64,000 nt of DNA from positions 2,108,001 to 2,172,000 of the forward strand of contig NW_024468917.1 in NCBI RefSeq assembly GCF_011745365.1, in the 5' to 3' direction. The stretch is from Cryphonectria parasitica EP155. Lineage: Eukaryota; Ascomycota; Sordariomycetes; Diaporthales; Cryphonectriaceae. Position 1 is the stretch's first letter. The number at the start of each line of letters is the position of its first letter. The notes below the pieces were generated by a model. The model had not been told where the DNA came from and did not search any database. It saw only the letters and a list, made by a program, of their open reading frames with translations. This document shows positions 11,609 to 22,759 of the stretch, one piece after another. Made by a program: the position numbers and the translations under genes.

Positions 11609-12463
11609 ACGGGAGTTCAAAACTGTTGTTGTTGTTTTTATGTGGGATCATTTCCCCATCTTCTCGAGTTAAACTCCCGCTCAACTCGTAGACCATGTTT
11701 CGCGAAAATGTACGAGAAAGTAATTGAAACTCCTCCACAAGAACTCTATTTCTTCGCAGAGGCAAAGTTTCACTCCATTAGAAACGTCAAAACTGGTGGC
11801 TCTGTAACCTGTGTCACCACCTCTGGCAAAAGGAATGGTGTAATTCATTGTTGTCGTTGATTTTGACGACGACGACGACGACGACGACGATGATGAAGAA
11901 GCCTCTAATGCTAGTTCCGCCCGAGGAGATTCCCTGTAGGTACTGTAACTCATCCTTTGTTGACTGCTCCTTTCCGCCCACCAGGGAAATAAAGAAAATC
12001 CCTTGCAACACCCCATCACTTCGGAAGGAACTCCTGGTTAGCGGACTAAATATAGGGAAAGAGGTATCAGCTGACAAATCGTTCACTTCAGCAAAACCAC
12101 AGAAAACAAGCCATCTAAGAAACCACGTGATTTATTGACACAGCACAGATGCTCTCAGCGAGAATGAATGAAACTTAATATACCGTGGAGCCTCCATAAG
12201 CAAGCTTACTACGGTCGCGGGAGCCATTTGTTACTATCAGAGACTCTGGAAAACTATCTATTCCTCTCTCTTTCCTCCTCTCTCTCCTCTATCTTCTCCT
12301 CTCTCTCTGGTATGCGAGAAGCGCAACAACTTTTGATTCCCAAACTACATATATCGTCTTAACTAGGATATGTAGGCCACACTATTAGGCTCGGTGGCCA
12401 GACGGACGAGGATGCAATATAGAGGGGTCGCTACAAGACCCTTTAGCTGGACGTGCAATTCGC
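11609..12463. other. Intergenic with (GAC)n microsatellite
   Basis: The space between rhamnonate dehydratase and the broken SDR gene. A (GAC)8-type microsatellite lies at about 11865-11890 and a CTCT-rich tract at about 12260-12310. I see no gene. Confidence 0.5.
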
Positions 12464-13498
12464 CTAGGCCTTGGAACCCAAAGTCATTCCGCCGTCCAGG
12501 CTGAGTGACGTTCCAGTGGTGAAGCTAGATTTTGAACTGCACAAGAAAACGGAAGCGTCAGCGGCCTCCTCTGGTCTTCCCAGTCGACCCATTGGGATAG
12601 TGGCCAAGAGTGCCTCCTCCAGACCTGGAGCCACCTCCGTTGCTCGCCGAGTCTTGGGAGTATCTGTCCAAGTCGGGCAGATACAGTTGACTCTGATATT
12701 AAGAGAGGCGTTATCGAGTGCTATATTACGCATTAGTATCAGTAGGTCTTAGGAAGGCTACGTTAGGTCCCACGCACCGGCGGTCTTGGTAATGCCGATC
12801 ATCGCATGCTTGCAAGTAGTATACTGCACCATATTGGGAACAGCGATAAAGGAAGATACCGAGGAAATGTTCACGATGGATCCACGAGTCTTGCCTCGTA
12901 GCGCATCAGTCGGACTCGCCTGTTCAAGCTCCTGTTTCTTCATCGCGGCGGACACATAGCTATTGACGAGGAATGTTCCATGAACGTGACCCTCAAGCAA
13001 GTGCTTGAAATCGGCGAAGTTTGCTTCCGAAATAGGATCAAAGGTGCCTCCGGGGATCTATTGCCCAGTCAGTAACCGAGAAAAGTGCAGCTCCAATGCC
13101 AGCTACATTAGGAGGAGCTTACACCGGCAGAGTGGACTGCATAGTGAATTCGGCCAAAAAGCTAAACGGTTCGTGCGACGGCAGCTTTCACAGACTCCTC
13201 AGAGGCCACATCGACCTCCACGGCCTCAACCTGGAAGTCTGGGTTGGTGGCAACAGCCTTTGCCTGGGCAACAGTCTCCTTGGACCCCTCCGCGTTCAGA
13301 TCAGCGACGATCACGCCACGGGCACCCTCCTTAGCAAAGGCCAAGCAGAATGCTCTACCGATTCCGCTTGCTAATAGAAGATTAGAGTACTGCACCAAAG
13401 GATTGCACCAACGTGAAGAATGGGGTAAGATATGGCACAAGACGGGAGAAGCAATACTCACCTTCACCAGTCACGAAAGCGTAGCCTTTGATATCCAT
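12464..13498 (-). pseudogene. Short-chain dehydrogenase gene with one in-frame TAG
   Basis: Four exons splice cleanly in phase: 13498-13462, 13370-13123, 13057-12778 and 12720-12464, a 274-codon model of normal SDR length. The junction of exons 1 and 2 rebuilds TGEASGIG. Exon 3 has VNISSVSSF and the active-site pair YTTCK; exon 4 has the usual RVNCICPTW and SLDGGMT end. Codon 82 (bases 13164-13162), between ARTV and LFGRIHYAV, is TAG in an otherwise perfect frame. No intron can remove it without also losing the conserved strand that follows. A CAG-to-TAG change (C to T) explains it. The usual NNAG motif also reads HSAG. Either the gene was inactivated recently, or there is a sequencing error or readthrough. 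Confidence 0.75.
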
Positions 13499-14336
13499 GT
13501 TTCCACGCCAGGGTTTGTATTGAGTGAGAGTTGAAAGTACTGAACATGCAGAAAAGATGCAAGAGGATCGGGTACACGAGGCAATCAGAAGAGAGCAAGG
13601 CGAGGACTTCCGTGCAGCCAGCAATGTGCAGTGCCTTTGTAAAAGAAATAAAAGGCATGATGAGCGTTGTCGCTTCTTACGGTGGGGTTACTTAGGAGAT
13701 GAGAGGTGTGCTGCATGTTGGGCCAGGATGCGGCGTCGCAGAGCGCATAACCAACACAAGCCACCAACGCCCACCAACAGCAACGCTAAGATCGCAGCGG
13801 CACTTCGAGGTGTACTTGTGCATGCACGATAGAAGAAAGGCTAGCGCCCCCACCAACAGAGAAATGCCGATCCAATGGTCGTTGGAACGGAGTAGTTTGC
13901 GAACCCTTGAACCTTGACCTTGAATACGCACTATGTACAAAGTATTATAACAAGCCTCTGAGGAATACTATCCAGATACAAATATATATTAAAAGCATAC
14001 AAAAAGAATTATATTCTATAAAATAAATAATTCTATTTGAACTTAATTCAATACTATTTATCACCATTTTTAAACATTATAATCGGGATTAGTGCTATTC
14101 TTTCAATATGAAGTCTTTTATTTAGACTTGGCCTTGCTGGCAGCTGCGCATCACCCCCTCAACCCCCCCCCCCGAGCCTATCACTGTTGGTTGACTGCTG
14201 TGCTGTACCTCAGGGTATATAGGTCTACTTAAGCATGCACAATCTTCCACCTCTTCATGGAATCCTCTTGCTCATTCTTCTGCCCAAAAATCATCCTCTG
14301 CATCATGCCCATAATGGCTACTGAACAAGCTTGTCT
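13499..14336. other. Intergenic with an AT-rich island
   Basis: Between the broken SDR and the broken MFS gene. Bases 13921-14120 are strongly AT-rich (long runs such as AAATATATATTAAAAG), unlike the surrounding sequence. A C10 run lies at about 14164-14173. The island fits heavily RIP-mutated or degenerate noncoding DNA; no coding relic could be read in it. Confidence 0.55.
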
Positions 14337-16472
14337 ATGTCTTTTCTCGAGCAGAAAGGCTCTCCTACCACCACAACGGACGTATACAATGTTAACTCCC
14401 CTTCAGAGGTGGAAGAGGGCCTGGTCAGCACCAAAAAATGCCAATGTTCCCCATTACATCACCGGGTCTCGGCTATGCTCATCTCTGCAGGGTAAGAAGA
14501 TCGGTCTTGTTAGTTGATTGTGGTAAGCTAACATGAATCATCTGCAGGTTATGTTTGGGGTTTTTCCTCGTCAATTTTGAGGTCACTGTCGTGGGCACAG
14601 CGCTTGCTTCGTGACTGATGACCTCAGGGACTTTGGTAGAAGCAGCTGGATTGGGACGGCACACCTGCTTCTTACTTACACTGGTGAGCCTTGTCATTCT
14701 TGGTTCAGACATCGTGCTATCATATTACTTACAGATTGAAAGGTTGCTTCGTTGTATGGGCTAGAGTGACTATTCTCCTCGGACGCAAGCCAGCTCTAAT
14801 ATGCACCTTCTTCATTTTTGCAGCCTTTGCCGGTGCCTGCGGTGGGGCACAGTCCATGGTTGAGCTGTAAGACATCGCGTTGCTGCATTCGATGAGCCTC
14901 AAAACTGAATAAGTGGCAACAGTATTGTGTTACACGTACTACAGGGTACTGGTGGATCCGGTATTTATGGCCTAACGACAGCCATGATCTATGAGCTTCT
15001 TCCGCCTTCAAAATTCCCGCTTTATACAACGATCGTAATGGTCCTTTTCAGAGTCGCCTTCGCCCTCGGTCCGGTTTTAGGCGGTCTCATCACCAACTCG
15101 GGATCTTGGCGGGTGGATATTTCTTGTCAAGTACGCAAAACAAAATCCCGATATCTACTGAGCTGGAAGCGATGCTAATATCACGTCTGAAGTGTTCCTG
15201 CCGCTGCGGTAACTGGTGTTGGGCTTTATTTCGCCGTGCCGAACGGCTTTCCACACCAGAGGAAGGTGGCACCTCCTCTGAGACCTTCTATGGGAAATGA
15301 ACTGTATTGGACTGCGCTGAGGGAAGGAAAAGGAAGGAAAAGAAAGGAAAAAACAGCTGGCTATCTGAGGCTATAGACAGAGGTTGGCTGGCGATAGTGG
15401 GGCCAGTGACTCACCTGGCCTCGCACACCTTCTGCTGGAAGCTTCGACGTAATCAGGTCGATGCTCACGCTCGCTGCTGTAGCTTTGCTTATCATGGGTT
15501 TGGAAGAGGCGGCTTCGTCACTCGAGTTGAAGACTGTCAAGACCCTTGGCCCATTGTGTGCATCCGCTCTTTGCTGGTTGCTATTTGTGCTTGGTGAATG
15601 ACACGCAAGCCGCCATGAGAGCCCTGTTGAACCTGTCTTTCCATGGATATTCTGCACCAATCGAGTGTTCATGGGTCTACCTGTGTAAGTTGTTGTCTGA
15701 ACCATCCATTTCAACCTTGCCAACTTCAAAGTAATTCTCGGACATGAGAATACATTCCTGACTGGTGCCGTCAGCGTCACTTGCGTGACACTCATTCCAC
15801 TCCGTTACCAGACAGCCGCTGGCCTCAATCCTTTGCAATCAGGTGCTCGTCTCATACTTTTCTCGGTTGCGTCCCCCATTGGGGCAATCTTTGCTGCTTC
15901 TCTTTGCAAGAAACGCCGCGTCCCGCCGCTCTATATAATGCTGTTTGGACGGGTACTCCAGCTTGTTGGTCTGGTGCTTGTCACGACACTCACTACTCCG
16001 AAAGATCGAGATTGGCCAGAGCTATACGGCCTCCAAGTGTGTATTGGATTTGGCATGGTTCTGGTCATAGGGATGGCAACACTGCTGACGCCCGCGATTG
16101 TGGAACGCAGGGACCTGGGTATGTTCAGATCATTTTCCTCTGATTCCTTTGCTGAGCTGACAACCTTCATTAGACGTGGGCTCTGCTGCTGTCACTCAGT
16201 TCCGATTCCTTGGCGGAGCTGCTATTCTGTCTATCACTACTGCTGTTGGGAACACTTGGATTCGAAATGTTTTGTCCAATATCTTGAACGCAGAGCAGCT
16301 CGTTGAGCTGTTCAGGTCGACTGTGACGATCAACACTCTTTCCCATGACGTCCAGAACGACGTCAGAGGACACTTCGTCCAAAGTTTGAATCTGCAGATA
16401 TGGATACTGTTGGGCGTGGCCGTTGCAGCTGTTTTTAGCACTCTGATGATGTGGCAGAGGCCCCAAATCTGA
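14337..16472 (+). pseudogene. MFS transporter (drug:H+ antiporter-like), frameshifted and nonsense-mutated
   Basis: A multi-exon major facilitator gene can be followed across the region but not in one frame. Recognisable blocks are LCLGFFLVNFEVTVVGTALAS, VWARVTILLGRKPALI, VLQGTGGSGIYGLT, FALGPVLGGLITNSGSW, VPAAAVTGVGLYFAVPNGFP, LLIMGLEEAASSLE, PWIFCTNRVFMGLPV, GARLILFSVASPIGAI and a final exon ending WQRPQI. Disruptions: a lost base near 14611 giving TGA at 14612-14614; one extra G in the GGG at 15111-15113 inside SWRWIFLV; and TGA at 15599-15601 where GEW is expected, a G-to-A (C-to-T on the other strand) change. A further frame break lies near 14430-14480. The family resembles 14-helix efflux pumps. 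It lies beside an intact zinc-cluster regulator. Confidence 0.8.
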
Positions 16473-16997
16473 GTAGCTTTAGGGGCGGACAAGCTGCGCT
16501 GTACATTATGTTTACCATTGAGTTTGGAACGTGGAGGAGAAGCCTTGCAAACCCGGAATCTGTGTTGGCAGTTTGACATGAGACCAGCAGCGGCCAGACC
16601 TGTTGATAGCCTCAGTTAGCTGCCCTCGTGGCTTTTCTCTTCCTTTCTCTTTTCTCCTCGGCGCACAACAATATGAGCCCTTTTGCCCTCGCATAAGCTC
16701 TCATACTGCAAGATCCTTCACAACAGATTGATGAGACGAGCAAGCAGAATTTGGCGTTGAGTGTGGACATCAACATGTTTACAGATGACCTGTTGGTGTC
16801 ATAGTCGAATGAGGTGTGATTTAACCTTCAAAAGGCGTGCGGTTATCTATTTTCCCCGCTCTTCCTTAGTCATCAACTTTTTCTTGCGCAGCTATGTTCG
16901 ATAAGATAAGAAACCCTTTTAACAAATGGCACTAAGCCTCCAAGTTGCTTTCTCTATCGATACCTCGTCAAATCTCAAATGAAGATTGACACTCACA
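16473..16997. other. Intergenic, promoter side of the regulator
   Basis: About 0.5 kb between the MFS relic and the intact regulator; only short frames and no recognisable feature. Confidence 0.5.
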
Positions 16998-18926
16998 ATG
17001 CCTCGACAACTCAGATTGGAAACTTGCTGGACTTGCCGGCTGCGCCGGAAGAAATGTGACGGCACTCGACCAACCTGCCGAAACTGCGCCGACCTGAACA
17101 TAGAATGTCACGTTGGCGCGCACAAGCCGGCCTGGATGAATGATGAGGCGACGCAGCGCGAGATGGCTCGACGGATCTCTGACCGAATCAAAGAGGGCGC
17201 GGTCGGGAGACGAGTGAGGCAAGGACGCGGGGGCGGGGAGGTTGGGCAGGGAGATGAGAGTTTTCGGATCCTCCCGGTCATAACGAACAAGACGTCTCCA
17301 CTGGAGTCTGCCTCAGGCAGCCAAAACGATGATGATGACGATGCAGAGACGAGGCATGAATCGGCTACTTCTTCATCGGTAGTGACCACGACAATCTCGG
17401 ATCAGGAGGCAACAGCAACCTCCATGGCCACGTCACCGAGCCTGCCGTCCGGCTGGTTTAGCAGTGGCTCAGAAAGAACAGAGGAGGACGATCGGGAGGA
17501 AGTACCACACGAGCACGTCATGATGGGCTACTTGGACTATTGCTTCCCCTTCATCTTCCCCTTCTACCGCACGCCCATGCTCGGCACAAGCAGGGGCTGG
17601 ATTCTCTACCTCCTCCAGAGCAATACGATCGCCTCCAACTGCGCAGCAAGCCTCGGCTCCTTCTTTCACACCAGCGTGGCGAACGAGATCCTTCCCAACG
17701 GACACACGCGCTGCAAGGCCCATATCTGGGCTCGCGTGATGAAGACGGCCGACAAGTGCTACAAGGCCATCCAGCTGGAGCTGCTGCAGCTCAAGAACGG
17801 CGGTGCCGTCGGCGTGTCGGAGAGAGCAGCCGCTATGGGCAGTATTGTGCAACTGATGGTGTTTGACTTGTTTGTCGGCAGGTCTGAGGGCTGGGAGATG
17901 CATCTCCGTCCGGCATTGATCTTACTGGATGGCATGTTGACTGAGTACCTCGACAGCGGCTCATCCTCATACTACAATGGCCACGATCGTGATGATACTA
18001 ATGCCTCTCAATTGGGTCTTGGCACGCTGCTGGACCATTTGGAACTCCCGGCACGCGTACGCGGAGGTTCGGAATCAATAGTCTGGTCTCATGAACAGGC
18101 AGCTTTCCGCTTCTTCGCTGCCCTGTTGCTGTACATGGACGTGGTGGCAGCCGTAACGTTGGGCCGCGCGCCACTACTGGGGAAATGGTATGACCAGATC
18201 CTGAGAGAGGACGAGATGAATGATCTCTCACCGTTCCTGGACATGTCACTGTTCGTCGGATGTGCAAATTGGTGCCTGGTTGCCGTTGCGGAGATCGCCG
18301 CTCTCGACGCGTGGAAAACCGAGGCGAAGAAAAATGGTTCCCTGTTCGTTCCAGACATGGTCGAGCGTGCAGCAAAAATCACCCGCCAACTTGACCAAGC
18401 ACGGAGGGATGTGGACGCCAAAAGGGTAGCTTCAGCGTCGGCAGACACTTGCCATGCACGACGTCTACGGCCCTTTGGCCTACCAATTCCCAGATCAGCA
18501 GATAGCAATCCCCAGGCTCACGTCTCGATAGATGTGTGGGAGCACGCAGCTCGGATCTATCTCGCTGTCGTCGTGTCGGGGTGGCAGCCCCTGAACCCAG
18601 AAATTCGTAACAGCGTCCAAGAGATTCTTGGTCTGCTAAACCGCCTAAGGGACAGAGACTTTCAGGATGGAGCGGCTCAACTGCGTGCTCTGGCCTGGCC
18701 AGTCTGTGTTGCGGGTTGTTTGGCGGATTCGGAGGCCGTAGCCGACACTTTCAGAGATGTAATTCAGGAGGTCATGGGCGAGATGGCAAAATTTGGGAGC
18801 ATGCATGAGGCTCTTCAGATTATGGAGTGGGTGTGGCGAAACAGAGACACCCTCGAAGCGATTCGGTGTGAATGGGATATCCGGACGTGTCTATCATGTC
18901 TGAAGTCGCCAGTGTTGCTGGTTTGA
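16998..18926 (+). CDS. Zn2Cys6 transcription factor
   Basis: An intronless 642-residue regulator; the first true ATG is at 16998 (an upstream TTG extends the frame by four codons). The zinc cluster starts about residue 11: CWTCRLRRKKCDGTRPTCRNC followed by six residues and the last Cys. Next is a basic-to-acidic Ser/Thr/Asp linker (about 60-175). A helical regulatory domain of the fungal-specific type then begins with GYLDYCFPFIFPFYR and continues to the WVWRN end, most like the Fungal_trans_2 class. No stop or frameshift is present, unlike the MFS relic and SDR beside it. It could be a pathway-specific regulator of the local SDR/MFS/NmrA group; its target is unknown. Confidence 0.85.
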   Translation: MPRQLRLETCWTCRLRRKKCDGTRPTCRNCADLNIECHVGAHKPAWMNDEATQREMARRISDRIKEGAVGRRVRQGRGGGEVGQGDESFRILPVITNKTSPLESASGSQNDDDDDAETRHESATSSSVVTTTISDQEATATSMATSPSLPSGWFSSGSERTEEDDREEVPHEHVMMGYLDYCFPFIFPFYRTPMLGTSRGWILYLLQSNTIASNCAASLGSFFHTSVANEILPNGHTRCKAHIWARVMKTADKCYKAIQLELLQLKNGGAVGVSERAAAMGSIVQLMVFDLFVGRSEGWEMHLRPALILLDGMLTEYLDSGSSSYYNGHDRDDTNASQLGLGTLLDHLELPARVRGGSESIVWSHEQAAFRFFAALLLYMDVVAAVTLGRAPLLGKWYDQILREDEMNDLSPFLDMSLFVGCANWCLVAVAEIAALDAWKTEAKKNGSLFVPDMVERAAKITRQLDQARRDVDAKRVASASADTCHARRLRPFGLPIPRSADSNPQAHVSIDVWEHAARIYLAVVVSGWQPLNPEIRNSVQEILGLLNRLRDRDFQDGAAQLRALAWPVCVAGCLADSEAVADTFRDVIQEVMGEMAKFGSMHEALQIMEWVWRNRDTLEAIRCEWDIRTCLSCLKSPVLLV

Positions 18927-19140
18927 TAATGCGGGCAACAATGAATTGCGCTGGTGAAAAGTGGGAACAATTGGAACATGGGTTCCGCGGCAAATGTTCA
19001 AATACCGTGTCATCGTTTTGGCAAAGCCATGTAACTATCACAGAATGGAGAGAGTGTGTACCTAGGTGGACGATCAAATAACAGAAAAATAGACTGAATT
19101 CAGTTGAGAGCATGTTCATCTAGGTTTGTATCCGAGTTGC

Positions 19141-20354
19141 TCATTTTCCCTTCCAAGCATCAATCACCTCCTTGGCCGTCGTCGTCTTGATGTCTGGGAA
19201 CTTCTTGTTGATGCAACGCTCCTCGGGAAAGTCAAGGAAACCCTCAGCGATGAGCCACCCAAACTGGGAAACGAGACCCTGAAACGGAACCTTTGGGATG
19301 AACTCATAGGTAGGCAAGTGTCCAGGAAGTTCCGTCATCTGTCCGGTCTTGAGCTTTTCGATGCTGTCGTAGCTGACCTCAAACTTGCGTCCTAGAATTC
19401 AGAGCGAACTGGTCAGCCATCGTGCCCTCTCCCCCCAGGGATTGCTACTCCCACCCTTAAACATACCTCGTGCTTCCTCTGCCCACTTAATGATCTGGTT
19501 GAACGAGACCTTATCACCGTAGCAGTAGGTAGCTTCCTGCCACTCGCCCTTGGGCAAGTCCAGCGCCGCCTCGACAAAGCGGGCCACGTCGAAGCTGTAT
19601 GTATACGCCGCAATGGCATTGCCGTCACCTGGAATGGCGGCCTTGCAATCCTCCATATCGACATTCCAGACGGTCGGAACGAGCTGGCTCTTGATGTGTG
19701 GCATCCCAAAGTAGTCGAGGAAGTAGCCGCCGTGGAAGGTGGTGAACTCGAGATCCGTCTTGCGCAGGGCGTCGACGGTTGCTTGGCGGAATGGCTGGGG
19801 GTCATCCCTGTTAAGAAAGAAAATAATAAGGTCAGCGTCAGACAGCCTACCGGAGCAGTCCAAGATGCTGGAAAGCATGAAGTGATGAAATGATTCAAGT
19901 GTTTAGGTTGTCACTTACTTGGGACGGGGGAGGCCCCAGTCGCTGGATATGAACCGCTTCGCGGAGCCGGACTGGACAGCCGCATTGACAAGATTGATCT
20001 CGGCTGCACCAGATTCGGGCGAGACGACGAAGATGGCTGAGATGACGGTATGAACGCTATGGCTTTTCAAAAGCTCTGCGGTCGCCTCCACGTTGCCGTA
20101 GTCGACAACATAAGTGGGAGCCTTGGGGTCTTCGGATTCTGCGGGCTGGTGATGACAATCAAGAATTAGCTTCCTGTAAGACCACCAGATCAATCGTTTT
20201 CTGTCATTCAGGCATAGTTTGACCCCAGGGCAGGACAGCATGCACGTACTTTGCGGGACAGAATGATGACCTTGTGCTTCGGGTTCTCCTTGAGCACCGA
20301 GGCAATGGTGCCACCGACGTGACCATTGCCTGCTGCGATTGCGACGGTGACCAT
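19141..20354 (-). CDS. NmrA-like NAD(P)-binding protein
   Basis: Four exons: 20354-20250, 20145-19919, 19807-19467 and 19391-19141, giving 307 residues in consistent phase. The start is MVTVAIAAGNGHVGG, with the atypical Rossmann motif GNGHVGG of the NmrA/isoflavone-reductase group. Then come VVDYGNVEA, the segment SGSAKRFISSDWGLP (the usual KRFIPSEFG region), TTFHGGYFLDYFG and a C-terminal SFNQIIKWAEEARG domain. Members bind NAD(P)(H) and serve as redox-sensing repressors or as reductases of phenolic and other metabolites. The catalytic lysine of isoflavone reductases is not obvious, so a sensor or an unassigned reductase are both open. The promoter carries the CGCGCG array at 20628-20732. 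Confidence 0.8.
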
Positions 20355-21031
20355 AGTGACTGTGGAGGTGCTTGCAAAAGTATAGAGGTGTCTCTTTGAT
20401 ATGGGAGGACTGAGTTGTCTGGTAATCAAGACACGATGTAGCTAAAGCTGGGAAACCATCAACTTTATACTTGAAAACCCCTATACTGAAATACCCCAGC
20501 TCCAGATTACAAAGCAATCCATAGGAATCTACAGCTTCTCACATGATGCAAACAGAAGTATCAGATCGTTCCTATATTCGTAATTAGTTTGCTTTCGTGG
20601 TGTGTTGTAGCGTGATTCACGCCTTTTGAATCGCGCGCGCCGAATTTCTGTCTTCATCAACACTGGATTTCCGCGCGTTAGGTTCCCCAATGCGGATTCG
20701 CGCGCGACTTTCTTAATTCGGATTCCCGCGCGGGATTTCTCAGTTGTCACAGGCAACAGCGCTATTTGATCCCGACTACTTCTCTTGAATTCAAACTTCG
20801 ACTCCTTTTTGTAATCATTAGCAAGGAGGTTGTACTCAGCAGGGTGGATCATGCCGAAACGGAGCAAACTGAATGCCGCCTCTTCTCCTTTTCCCTCCTC
20901 TGTTTGCGACCAAAAAGTCCGAGTCTACCTATGTTGGGTTTACGATTAACCTCAATAAGTGAGGGGGGATAAATGCATGCCAGGCATGAGCCGAATCTTG
21001 GTAATGAATTACTTCAGTACTTAGTAACCTA
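20355..21031. other. Intergenic between NmrA-like and GH125 genes
   Basis: Promoter side of the NmrA-like gene and 3' side of the GH125 gene. It contains the four-unit CGCGCG array (listed separately) and an otherwise AT-rich background. No coding region is recognised. Confidence 0.55.
20628..20732. promoter_or_regulatory. Array of four GRATT-n-CGCGCG elements
   Basis: Elements at 20628-20640, 20665-20677, 20694-20706 and 20720-20732 each read GAATT/GGATT-like sequence, zero to three bases, then CGCGCG, with 26-37 bp spacing. The last contains the palindrome CCCGCGCGGG. They lie 270-380 bp upstream of the NmrA-like ATG. Repetition with regular spacing in otherwise AT-rich DNA suggests protein binding sites; which protein binds is unknown. 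Confidence 0.5.
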
Positions 21032-22759
21032 TCAGAACGATTGGTAACTCTGCTTAAGGATCTCCGGCTTGGTGTCATTGAGATTCAAAATCATCTGTCC
21101 AAATAATCCATTTGCCCAAGAAAACCTGGTTCGTGATCAGTCAGAATATGTTGTTATGCCATCATCAGCTTGGTTGACGAAGAATAATGAACTTACCACT
21201 GCCTGGTCCAGTCACTCTGGTTAAAGGTGTTGATGCTCTCATGTATCAAGCCTAGCCCATCAGTACTGCTCACGATTTCCCCCAGCGCTTCCGTGATTTC
21301 GGCTTCGTCATTGCTCGTGTAGATCCTCATGATGCTAGCCATCGGCCAGGCAAAACCTGGACCATCGTGCGGTCCACCAACAGCATTGATGACCGGCCCG
21401 CGCATGAAATACGGGTTCCCGTTGGTGCCCGTCTGGTCCAAGACGATAGCCCTGGTGTTCTGGTAGACCTCATCGTCCACATCCAGGAACCCGAAAAAAG
21501 GAGCCGACAGCAGAGAAGGGATGTTGGCGTCATCCATCATCACAACACTCCCAAACCCATCGACTTCGTACGCATAGACCTGCGTGCCCGTGACGGGGCT
21601 CGTGATGATGCCATATCTCTGAACGGCGGCTCGTATCGAGTCCGACAGGGCTGTCATCTCATCAGCCAGCCCGGACGGGGCAGCATCGCCAAGAGCTGCC
21701 ATGATCTGGGCCGCAGAGGCCAGATACCGCGAGAACATCATATTGGCCGGAATGAACAGCTGGAAGATGGTAGAATCATCGCTCGGGCGGAAGGCCGAGC
21801 GCACGAGGCCTGTCCCATTGGCTACGGGGCTGCCGAGACCGTTGTTCTCCAGGGTCTCGCTTGCGCGGTCCGTTGTGCGCTCAAACGTGTATGGGGAGTC
21901 GAGGACTGCGCCGTTGGCCCCATACGTCGGCGTCATCATGGCGTTGGCCGTGTTCAGCACCTCCTGCACGGCTGCGATCCACTGAAACTTGCCAAAGAAG
22001 TCCAGGTCCTGGGTCGCGTTGTAGTAGTTTGTGGACACCTCAAGAAACGCTGCCAGGCTGTCGAGCTCGTACTTGCACTCGAAGACGCTCGTGTTGCTGT
22101 AGGTTGGCTTGACGACGTCGTCTGTCGCGGCACTGTTGACCGAGGCCGAGAGGTTTGACTCGACAGGGGGCTGGAAAGAGTTGCAGTATGGATCTGTCAG
22201 GATGTAGCGGGTGTGGAGATTGATCACGCCTCGGTACAGAGAGGCAATACTGTCTGCGGAAGAATTCGCTTTCAGTACTGGAAGGTAGGATTGCATCTGG
22301 TTTGCTGAGTCCCGAAGCCACATGGCGTTGCTTTTGTTTGCATCAACCAAAGGTTCATTAGCCAAAACATCATTTGCTTTTGCGGGCTGACATTGGGTGA
22401 GGCCTTCATTCATACATGTCTCCAGTGATCACAAAGGTGAGTTCCTCGTCCGAGTTATTCGCGGCGTATCCCTTCCACTTGATGGCGGTGTCCAGGGTAT
22501 TCGGATAGGCGTTCTGGAAGAGTCGGTACAGGTCGGGGTCGGTGATGACACTCTGCATCTCGACAATGATGGCCTCGACATCGGACGAGTTGAAGGTACG
22601 GCATGCTGGGTCAGGCCGCATATAGGAAAGCTGGAAGGTGCCATTGGTGTAGGGAGGGTGACGCTCTTCTGAATAGTCTGTGTAGTCTAGACATTGTGCC
22701 AGAGCCGCCCCGGAAAGCAGGGCGACGTGCAACAGAGCCCTGGCGCACAACATGTTCAT
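21032..22759 (-). CDS. Secreted GH125 exo-alpha-1,6-mannosidase
   Basis: Three exons, 22759-22416, 22330-21197 and 21125-21032, encode 523 residues. The N-terminus is a signal peptide (MNMLCARALLHVALLSGAALA). The first splice rebuilds the family signature TGDINAMWLRDSANQ, and the 85-nt intron in between is clean. Later signatures are NPYFMRGPVINAVGG and DGPGFAWPMASIMRIYTS, with [27 protein letters not shown] across the second intron. GH125 enzymes remove alpha-1,6-linked mannose from fungal mannan and N-glycans. Many N-glycosylation sequons fit secretion. The fold and substrate class are well supported; the natural substrate is not. Confidence 0.9.

Noticed and set aside
13162..13170. Intron hiding the TAG in the SDR gene (GTTTAG as a donor)
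   Set aside because: Using GTTTAG as a donor would need an intron that deletes the conserved strand LFGRIHYAV, and the remaining exons join in phase without it.
21367..22158. 263-aa frame antisense to the GH125 gene
   Set aside because: It is the complement of an intact GH125 coding exon, with no family signal of its own.
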